Position numbers and translations under genes: made by a program. A stretch of DNA of 64,000 bases, from the NCBI GenBank assembly GCA_007922195.1, contig ML681998.1:12187070-12251069 (forward strand), given 5' to 3'. This stretch comes from Podocnemis expansa (Eukaryota; Chordata; Testudines; Podocnemididae). A model generated the notes under the pieces. That model was given only the letters and a program-made list of their open reading frames with translations. It was not told the DNA's origin and did no database searches. This document shows, piece after piece, positions 57,421-64,000 of this stretch; positions within the stretch are counted from its first letter, which is position 1; the number at the start of each line of letters is the position of its first letter.

Positions 57421-57544
57421 CCAATTTCCAAAGCGGTAGCCATGTTAGTCCATTCCAGGAAAACAAAACAAAACAAGGAGTCTCCCACGAAAGCTCATGC
57501 GAAAAATAAATCTTAGTCTTTAAGTGCCACACGACTCCTTGTGT
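57421..57544 (+). mobile_element. Palindromic PLE-derived element with shortened arms
   Basis: A perfect 13-bp duplication ATCTTAAATGCTG (57408-57420, 57545-57557) bounds 124 bp. The left end is CCAATTTCCAAAGCGGTAGCC. Most of the left arm is deleted: AAGGAGT joins directly to CTCCCACGAAAGCTCATGCG of the right arm, which then runs to the GTGCCACACGACTCCTTG end. Confidence 0.85.
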
Positions 57545-58334
57545 ATCTTAAATGCTGTCAGTGATAATTAGCTGGCTTCCATGTGAACTGTAACTCTGCA
57601 TGTAGAACACAGGAGATGAGGGTATTAGGCAGAATTGTGACACCTAGGATCCGGATTGAATATAACTTTGGTCTTGGGTTGTTTGAAAGCCATGGATTAG
57701 TTTCTTTTGATTGTATAGCAATTTGGGTAAATTTTAAATAAACTGGGTGATTTTAGTAATAAAAAACAACTTTAAATAGTTTATATTAATTTTTCATTGG
57801 TCTAGATTTTTTAATAATTTTTGTTGCACGAGTTTGCACACAAATTTTATTCAGAAAAAGTTTTGCACACGGGTTGAAAATTTTGCACACAAGCCGCCAA
57901 ACCTTAGAGGGAACATTGGTTACGGCACCCCTTGATGTTGCCAGCAAAACACTGTAGTGCATTGTTCAAAGATGTAATTGTTGGGTCAGGGGCATAAATG
58001 ATTTTTTTCAACTGGTTCCTGAGGAAAAAAGTTTGAAAACCACTTGACTGTAAGAGACTCAAGAAAGAGACTATTTTTCTCTATGTCTGTATAGCACTGA
58101 GTACACTATTGGTTTGAACAATGACATCTCACTAATACCTGCTAGCTTTCCATTAAATATGCGGCTAACGGTTCGCATCTCATGTAACCCACATATTTTA
58201 ACATTTCTTTCTGACAGGTTAATCTTCAGGCCTCACTCCACCTAACGTGCCTCTGTCTCTCCCCTCAGATGACTTCCCTTGCATTTCTGGCCCTTTGATG
58301 ATAAACACTCTCTCCTCTCACCTTTGGACTCCTA

Positions 58335-58531
58335 GGCTATGTCTAAACTCACTAAACTACCAAACTAAAAACATTCGAACTAAGCCGTTAGTTTGAACTA
58401 AAACATTCAGTTAGTTCAAACTGAAAAACTGTGGTTAGTCCAAACTAACCTGCTGTTAGTTCGAACTAACCTGGAACTGCTTAGTTCAGACTAAGGAAGT
58501 CCGGACTAAGCTTTGCAAGGTAAACATAGCC
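58335..58531. mobile_element. Short MITE with GG-TATGTC ends
   Basis: Ends read GGCTATGTCTAAAC and, complemented, GGCTATGTTTACC. A 3-bp duplication CTA flanks it (58332-58334, 58532-58534). It is 197 bp, the smallest of the family here, with TTCGAACTAA-type words. Confidence 0.8.
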
Positions 58532-58779
58532 CTAAAGTCCCTGTATCACTCTTTTATTTTTCTTTACAGATCTTTATTGATTTTCTAATAAATGGCACGT
58601 CCTAAGGGCTAGAGATGATGGATGGTTGCATGGTTAGGGGACTACCTAACAACTTAGGAGACAGCAGATCAGGAGCACTGCTCCATAGAATAGCGATTCA
58701 TGGGACCGGGTCTGGATCTCCCCTCACACTCCCAGTGGCACTCTTCCCCTGGTCCCCCCTTTCCCCTGGCACTTTTCCT

Positions 58780-59060
58780 GTGGTGCCATGCAGTCCCCCC
58801 AACCCCATAAACCTTGCTCCTATTCCCCTCAGGCCTTATGCACCTCATCCCCAGCCTCATGCACTGGGCCCTTGGCCCCATGCACCATCATCTGCTCTCT
58901 CAGGCCCTGTGCATTGTCCCTGCCTTTCCAGGCCCCATGCACCAAGCCCCTGGCCCTGTGCATCTTGCCCTGCCCCCCCCATCCCCTCACCTCCTTTCTC
59001 CTGTCATACTCTCAGTCCTCACCCAGCTTCCAAGCCCCACACCCCTAGCCCTGCAAACTA
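58780..59060 (+). repeat. C-rich degenerate minisatellite
   Basis: Units of about 25-35 bases share a GGCCC-ATGCACC-like word (CCCCATGCACCA, CCTGTGCAT, CATGCACTGGG). The open frames across it (58615-59343) are by-products of this composition. Confidence 0.55.
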
Positions 59061-59269
59061 CTTATCATTACTGGAGCTCATGGGGGAGCTGGGAGACATT
59101 TTCATTTCCCACCCTGCTTTGCCCTGGCCCACATGCCTGGGGACACGACAACATGGGAGACTTAAAATGGTCCCACTGGCCCCAGCTCCCAGGCATGGCT
59201 CAGGGTGCTCCCCAAGACTTTCAGGGCCCACACCATGTATGCCCATGTTCAGTGACACCACTGCAGCAG

Positions 59270-59440
59270 ATCCAATCCTTATTCTACTGCAGCTCTTATC
59301 CTCTGTGACCTTATGTAAGACACAAACCTTTGCTTTACCTTAGTTCCTCTTCTGTGAAATGGGGATAATAGTATCTCCTATCTCACAGGGGTATTGAAAC
59401 AATCATGGAGACCATATAAATATCTGAGGTAGACAATGTA
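59270..59440 (+). mobile_element. MIR-like CORE-SINE fragment
   Basis: Blocks CTCTGTGACCTTATGTAAGAC, CCTTAGTTCCTCTTCTGTGAA, ATGGGGATAATAGTATCTCC and CTCACAGGGGTATTGAAAC follow the order of MIR from the middle to the tail. Upstream head sequence is lost. Confidence 0.75.
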
Positions 59441-59539
59441 ATTAGTGCTGCTTGTCTAGACTGAAAGCAGGAAAATGAATAGTATTGAAGCACAAACCAT
59501 TCAATTAGCCTTCCATGTCCCATTCAAAGGGCTAACTTA

Positions 59540-60502
59540 GGGTGTGTTCACACATGGCTTTTATTTCGAAACAACAGTGGTTGTTTTGAAATAAAAGTCC
59601 CTATGTCCAAACTTTGGAATGAATGGAATGGAATCATAGGGTTGGAAGGGACCTTGTGAGATCATCAAGTCCAGCCCCCTGGGGCTTGAACCCAGGACCT
59701 TTTGCACATTAAGCAGAGGAGCTGGCCATTGTTTTGAAAGGAGGGAGCTCCTCATTTCAAAACAAGAGCCTCCTTTCAAAACAGCTTAAACCCACTTTGC
59801 TTTCGAAAGGAGGGTTATTTCGAAACCAGTGGTTTCAAAATAAGCCGTTTGGACATGTTATTTCGAAACAAAGAGTGTTTCGAAATAACAAGGACCTTCC
59901 TCCCAGGGTGCATAGCATCCTGGGGGGAAGGTCCCACCCCCCCCCCTCAGCACCCTGGCCAGGGTGCTGAGTGGGGTGCAGGGGGTCAGAGGGTGCCCCA
60001 GCCGGCTTCCCCCCCGCTTCCCCTTGCTGGGTGCAGGGGAGGAAGGGAACCTCAGCCCCCTTCACCCCTCTACCTCCAGCAAGGGGATGAGGGGAAGTCG
60101 GCTGGGGCTGCCCTCAAGCCTGGGGCACCCTGCCCCCGGGCTTCCTCTGCCCCCCCGCGGCCCTTGCCTGGTGCGGGGGGCTTCCCCGGCACTGTCCTGG
60201 GGAAGCCCCCCCCCGCGCCAGGCAGCAGCCATGGGGGGGGCGGAGGAAGCCCCCCTGCACTGGCCAGGAGGGGGGGCAGGGGAATCCCAGGGGTGGGGCC
60301 TCCAGGCCCAGCACAGAGCCTCCCTCCCCCTCCCCTTTCCTGTTTCGAAATAGCATGTCACACTGGACATGCTGTTTCAAGTCCCTCCTTTTCCCTTATT
60401 TCGAAAACACTTTTTTAAAATTTTGAAATAAGGTGTTTGGAAATAAGGCTTTATTTTGAAACAGCTTGTTTCGAAACAAGCATTTTGTGTGTGAACATAG
60501 CC
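59540..60502. mobile_element. MITE with GG-TGTGTTCACAC ends, enlarged, carrying a CR1 piece
   Basis: Ends read GGGTGTGTTCACACA and, complemented, GGCTATGTTCACACAC. A 3-bp duplication TTA flanks it (59537-59539, 60503-60505). TTATTTCGAAACAA-type palindromes lie near both ends. A CR1 3'-end piece (about 59625-59705, GGTTGGAAGGGACC) and a GC-rich interior with inverted CCAGGGTGCTGAG-like words enlarge it to 963 bp. Confidence 0.8.
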
Positions 60503-60505
60503 TTA

Positions 60506-60848
60506 GTGATCTAAGTGTCAAACCTTTGTGGGTAAGATTCTGAGAGAGACAAAATTCAATACCATTTAAGGTGTTTTGGATAAGACTTGCTGAGGTGAGG
60601 TCCTGCCTGCTCGTCAAGTTCTGTTTCATAAAAGTTATTTCACACGGCATTGTGAAGTGTTGCATTTATTATCTCTCACTGACCGCATCACAGATTTGTT
60701 CTATTGACAAGGACAAATTTGTATTTTCTAATTGCTAAGCCCTACAAATTCAGTCTCGGATCAGATGTGACAGTTACATGGGGCTTTTTCTGGTTCACTC
60801 ATCATCAACACTAGAGACTGAACAGCAGAAACTTACAATTCTATAGAT
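60506..60848. other. Unique sequence
   Basis: No repeat or gene is recognised. Confidence 0.4.
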
Positions 60849-61024
60849 CAGTGGTTCTCACCCACTGCGTCGGGACACATTACTTGTTGCCACACTGTGG
60901 TAGGTGTGTAATGGAAAAACAGGAAGATGGCTGGATGTGGCCTGGGATGGTGGGCTAGTGTTCCCTGTAGAGTCATGATATGCTGCCAGGTGTGTCACGA
61001 CCTGCAAAAGGTTGAGAACTACTG
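60849..61024. mobile_element. hAT-type non-autonomous DNA element
   Basis: Ends read CAGTGGTTCTCACCC and, complemented, CAGTAGTTCTCAACC. The 8-bp flanks CTATAGAT (60841-60848) and CTATAGAC (61025-61032) differ by one base. It is 176 bp with no coding sequence. Confidence 0.88.
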
Positions 61025-61032
61025 CTATAGAC

Positions 61033-62031
61033 GATGCCAAGAGTCAAAGTAGAAGTCAGCTCACACTTTCTCAACTGTGCAATTTCTTCCGTGTTTGCAG
61101 GAATAAAACACAGCAAAAAATGATTTAGTCATTCAGCTCATCGGCTCTGACTGACTACACCATGGGAGCATGTCGGTTGACTAAGAAGATGCCCTATATA
61201 CCCAATCACTTTTCAGAGTAAAACAGCCTTTAAAGATCCTAAAGCACTGTTTTCTTTAATAGAAAGGGTTTGGTCTGGTGCCATTGTCCAAGAATGTCCT
61301 CTTTCCATATTCTTTCATGACCAATATATGACAGCTGACTGCCACTTTCCATTTCAGAGATGGCTGTATTTCAACAGGTTTTTTATATGAAGTTTGTGAA
61401 GTGATTTACAATCATTTGGGACAAATATAGACTGCTATTTCTAAGGAGTTTGTCATTATGGACCCAGTTGCTTCTACTTGTAGAGGGTCACACTTGAAGT
61501 GGGTCAGAAGATCCACACTATCCTAGATAGTCTAGCAGCTACTTCACTCTTTGGAGGGTATTTTCTCAGGACATTTCTGAAAATATCTCAGTACTAATCA
61601 GAAGTTGCCTAAGACAGAAGATTCAGATCTAGATCAGGATTTCAAACACCCCAGATAGTTGGGCTTGCTTAAATGCAGGGTTTTAGTTGGAGCACTATTA
61701 AAATAAGAACTGTTTACAAATGGAATTGGATCCAGGTTTAGGTTTTTTACCACCCCAGCCCCCAAGCTTATCTTTCTTTGGATCCAGATTTTTAGCTTGT
61801 TAACTTTAGTTACTAAAAACTAGTGTTATGAAGGGACAAGCTTTGTAATACTGAGCATCACAAACCCAACTTTTAAGACACCTAGAAAATCATTAGAATT
61901 CACAAAGCCTGGGTTTGGTGCCTAGGCTCCATATACAATGAATGGAAAAAGGAAGGCAACTCAAAACAGGGTTTACAAAATCCAGCACACTAAGCAGGCT
62001 AAGGTAGCCAATTGGAGATGCTGAGGAGAAG
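61033..62031. other. Unique sequence
   Basis: No repeat, exon or RNA gene is recognised. Confidence 0.4.
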
Positions 62032-62039
62032 GGCATATA

Positions 62040-62484
62040 CAGGGGTGGCCAAACTTATGGAACTCAAGAGCCACACAAGTTGATTATTAAACCTTTGAGA
62101 GCCACACTGAGGCATATAGCCATATACTTTTACCTACTCCAAAATTACTAAGTTTAAAATGCATTGCACACTTTAATTTTGTCGTAAAAAGAGGACAAAT
62201 ATTGATGCTACTAATGTCATATTCAAATAATTACTTAAGGTTACCATGAAAACTAGGGCTATACAGTAAAAACTTAGCTGCTGCTCGATGTAGAAGACTG
62301 CAGGCTAGTGGAGAGTTTTTTAAAATCCCGACCTTGCTGCACTTCTGTCCACTGTCCCAACCCACTCCTGAACTCCTAGGCTGGGGCTGCTTTCCTGAAT
62401 TGATTTGCTGACATTCTTCTGGGAGCCACAGTTTTTCATTCAAGAGCCACATGTGGCTCCCGAGCCACAGTTTGGCCATGCCTG
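62040..62484. mobile_element. hAT-type element inserted at a CR1
   Basis: Ends read CAGGGGTGGCCAAAC and, complemented, CAGGCATGGCCAAAC. The flanks GCATATA (62033-62039) and GCTTATA (62485-62491) fit an imperfect duplication. GAGCCACA words lie near both ends. The CR1 frame starts directly beyond the right flank. Confidence 0.8.
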
Positions 62485-63060
62485 GCTTATAGTCATCCTG
62501 TGATCAATCAATACACTCAGGTTCTTCTCCTCATCTGTCACTTCCAGCTGATGGATCCTAGCTTATAGCCAAAATCTTGTTATTAGCCCCTAAATCCATG
62601 ACTTTGCACTTTCTACTATTAAATTTCATCCTATTGCTATTACTCCAGTTTACAAGGCCACTAGATCTTCCTGTATGAGCTGATCTTTCTCTGAATTAGC
62701 AACACCTCCCAACTTTGTGTCATCTGCAAACTCTCTTAGCATTTTTTGTGTCAAGCTTAGTAATAAAAAGGTTAAATGAGATAGGTCCAAAACCAATCCA
62801 TGAGGGACTCCACTAGTAACCTCCCTCTAGTCTGACAGTTCACCTTTCAGTATGACTGGTTGTAGTCCCCCCTTTAATCAGTTCCTTATTCACCTTCCCA
62901 TTTTCATACTAATGCCCCTCTTTTCCAATTCAACTAATAATTCTTCATGTGTATCAAATACCTGACTGAAATCTAGGCAAATTAGATCCACTTCATTCTC
63001 TTTGCCCAAAAAATCTATTATCTTCTCAAAAAGATCTGACACGATCTACCTTAAGTCAGG
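62485..63060 (-). pseudogene. CR1-type LINE reverse transcriptase fragment
   Basis: The minus strand encodes, with stops and small deletions, an LDFSQVFDT motif A block and a GELSD-REVTSGVPHGLVLD block. These are followed by the catalytic FADDTKLGGVAN (about 62700-62735) and a LEVTDEEKNLSVL block near 62520-62555. This is the palm and thumb of a CR1 reverse transcriptase. It is more decayed than the copy at 42745 and comes from a different subfamily. Neither the endonuclease nor the CR1 3' tail is present. Confidence 0.82.
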
Positions 63061-64000
63061 CTTGCAGGGAAGCACAGAGCTTTTCTTGAGAGTCACAACT
63101 AAGAACCATTTTCTGGAGTTATCCTAAGACATTTCGTGCAAGAAACATCATCAGAGGCGGTAGTGCTTGCTTTATAAGCTTTAGCGCAGCAGTGCTAGGG
63201 GCTTCTGCCTAGTGGAGAAGGGGCCTCAGTCCCTGGAGATGTATGCTGTGGGGCAGGAGCCCCAGGCCATAGCAGGCACTCTCCTGCTCTCAAACTTCTG
63301 AAGATATCATATGTAACTTGAAGGGTCAGTAAGTTTGGCTACCTGGGGGTTCAAATGTTCACTTGAGCAGTGGGAGGCCCTTCCCTCATTCTCCCCTTCA
63401 GGCAGAGGGAGGAACAGAACTGGTGTTCCCACATCCCAGGTGAATGTCCTAACCAGCAGACTAAAAGTTACAAGATGGGTGTTGGTGGCTTCTCCTCCTG
63501 CCAGCTTTTAAGTGGCCTCTGAGCATGCCTATTGGATCAGGAATCACAGGTGAAACACGAATTCTCCTGCCTTATGCATTTCACTGGGGCTTGGGCATAT
63601 GGATACCTAATATGAGGCAGGAGTGCACATGTCAAAAGGCAGAAACATAGGTGCCTGGGGAACTTTGATAGCAAAAATATAGGTGTGCACTGAGGTTAGG
63701 CACCTCAGGACTAGGCAGCAGCATTGTGAATACCATTGGCAGCTAGATGTTGGATCTGAGTGCTCTCATGGGGTGGACTCTCCATGCTAACCCTACAATA
63801 GCAGAATTAGGTCAGGTAGGCCCAATCAGCTAATTAGGCTGCAACTAGGAGGAATTTAGGCTGGAAGCAGCAAAGTAAAGACAAGTAAGGTGCAGAAAAT
63901 GGCAGAGCAGGGAAGCAAGTGTTAGTTACTCTACAAGTGAGTAGAGCTAGAGGTTGAATGTCAAAATGGGAAAGTAGGGCAATCAGCTGGGTATCTTAGG
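63061..64000. other. Unresolved sequence
   Basis: Moderate GC, no recognisable repeat ends, no exon. The word GAGGCCCTTCCCTCATTCTCC and nearby text may be old repeat sequence, but this is not supported. Confidence 0.35.

Larger units (their letters stand above)
55989..57918. mobile_element. Inner hAT-type element, 1.9 kb, with CACTGTTCCCTCTAAG ends
   Basis: Ends read CACTGTTCCCTCTAAG and, complemented, CAATGTTCCCTCTAAG. A perfect 8-bp duplication GTTACGGC flanks it (55981-55988, 57919-57926). The left part is GC-rich with CGCGCGG words and a CCTCC run. Further in it is AT-rich. Two PLE-derived inserts lie inside (56885-56987, 57421-57544). No transposase frame was recognised, although open GC-rich frames occur at 56093-56566. 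Confidence 0.9.
55921..58046. mobile_element. Outer hAT-type element, GTTTTCAAA family, split by another hAT
   Basis: Ends read CAGTAGTTTTCAAACC and, complemented, CAAGTGGTTTTCAAAC. Its own sequence is about 188 bases (55921-55980 and 57927-58046). The break falls where the related copy at 53330-53513 is continuous. No clean outer duplication remains. Confidence 0.72.

Noticed and set aside
7743..57544. Treating the short palindromic elements as tRNA-derived turtle SINEs
   Set aside because: I could not find convincing A and B boxes in the unique end, the arms are inverted copies, and one copy holds a GIY-YIG fragment between the arms.
58615..59343. A 242-residue open frame rich in Pro and His
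   Set aside because: It is made of a C-rich minisatellite with CATGCAC words; three overlapping frames are open at once.
5763..60502. Reading the repeated palindromes as a CRISPR-like array
   Set aside because: The DNA is vertebrate, the repeats lack uniform spacers, and each cluster lies within a transposon with terminal repeats and a target duplication.

Overview
This is vertebrate nuclear DNA, not prokaryotic. The mix of CR1 LINEs, a DIRS-type tyrosine-recombinase retrotransposon, Penelope-like (PLE) sequences, many short hAT and Harbinger-like DNA elements and a few old MIR-like SINEs points to a sauropsid, most likely a turtle. That assignment rests on recognising repeat families by eye and was not tested against a database.

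Only one host gene is convincing. It is an intronless FRAT2-like gene (GSK3-binding regulator of Wnt signalling) on the minus strand at 17828-18343, inside a strong CpG island (about 17560-18870), with a candidate 3' end near 16985. All other long open frames are transposon remnants or shadows of GC-rich repeats.

Layout. 1-2.5 kb: unresolved sequence and a GC-rich LTR-like fragment. 2.5-10.4 kb: a nearly full-length but decayed DIRS element with inverted terminal repeats. It was hit by three later insertions: a 464-bp MITE, a 180-bp palindromic PLE derivative and a 1504-bp solo LTR. 10.4-18.9 kb: mostly unique sequence and FRAT2. 19-22.5 kb: dense palindromic repeats, including a large inverted duplication and a PLE copy whose two arms flank a GIY-YIG endonuclease remnant. 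22.5-42.7 kb: alternating unique AT-rich DNA, hAT elements and MITEs. 42.7-44.6 kb: a CR1 with a readable reverse transcriptase and an assembly gap. 47-48.1 kb: a second, longer PLE fragment. 48.9-60.5 kb: more hAT, MITE and PLE-derived copies, including a hAT nested in another hAT. 62.5-63.1 kb: an antisense CR1 fragment.

The most interesting observation is a family of 120-240-bp palindromic elements. Eight copies in the family, including the larger 898-bp one, have 10-16-bp target duplications. They look like SINEs but seem to be internal-deletion derivatives of a Penelope-like element. Their arms carry a motif close to the conserved core of a hammerhead ribozyme, with one extra A. The copy at 21527-22424 links the short palindromes to the PLE because it still has the GIY-YIG fragment between the arms.

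Target duplications given below (8 bp for hAT, 3 bp for the MITEs, 10-16 bp for PLE derivatives, 5 bp for the LTR) were read directly from the flanks. Family names come from general knowledge.
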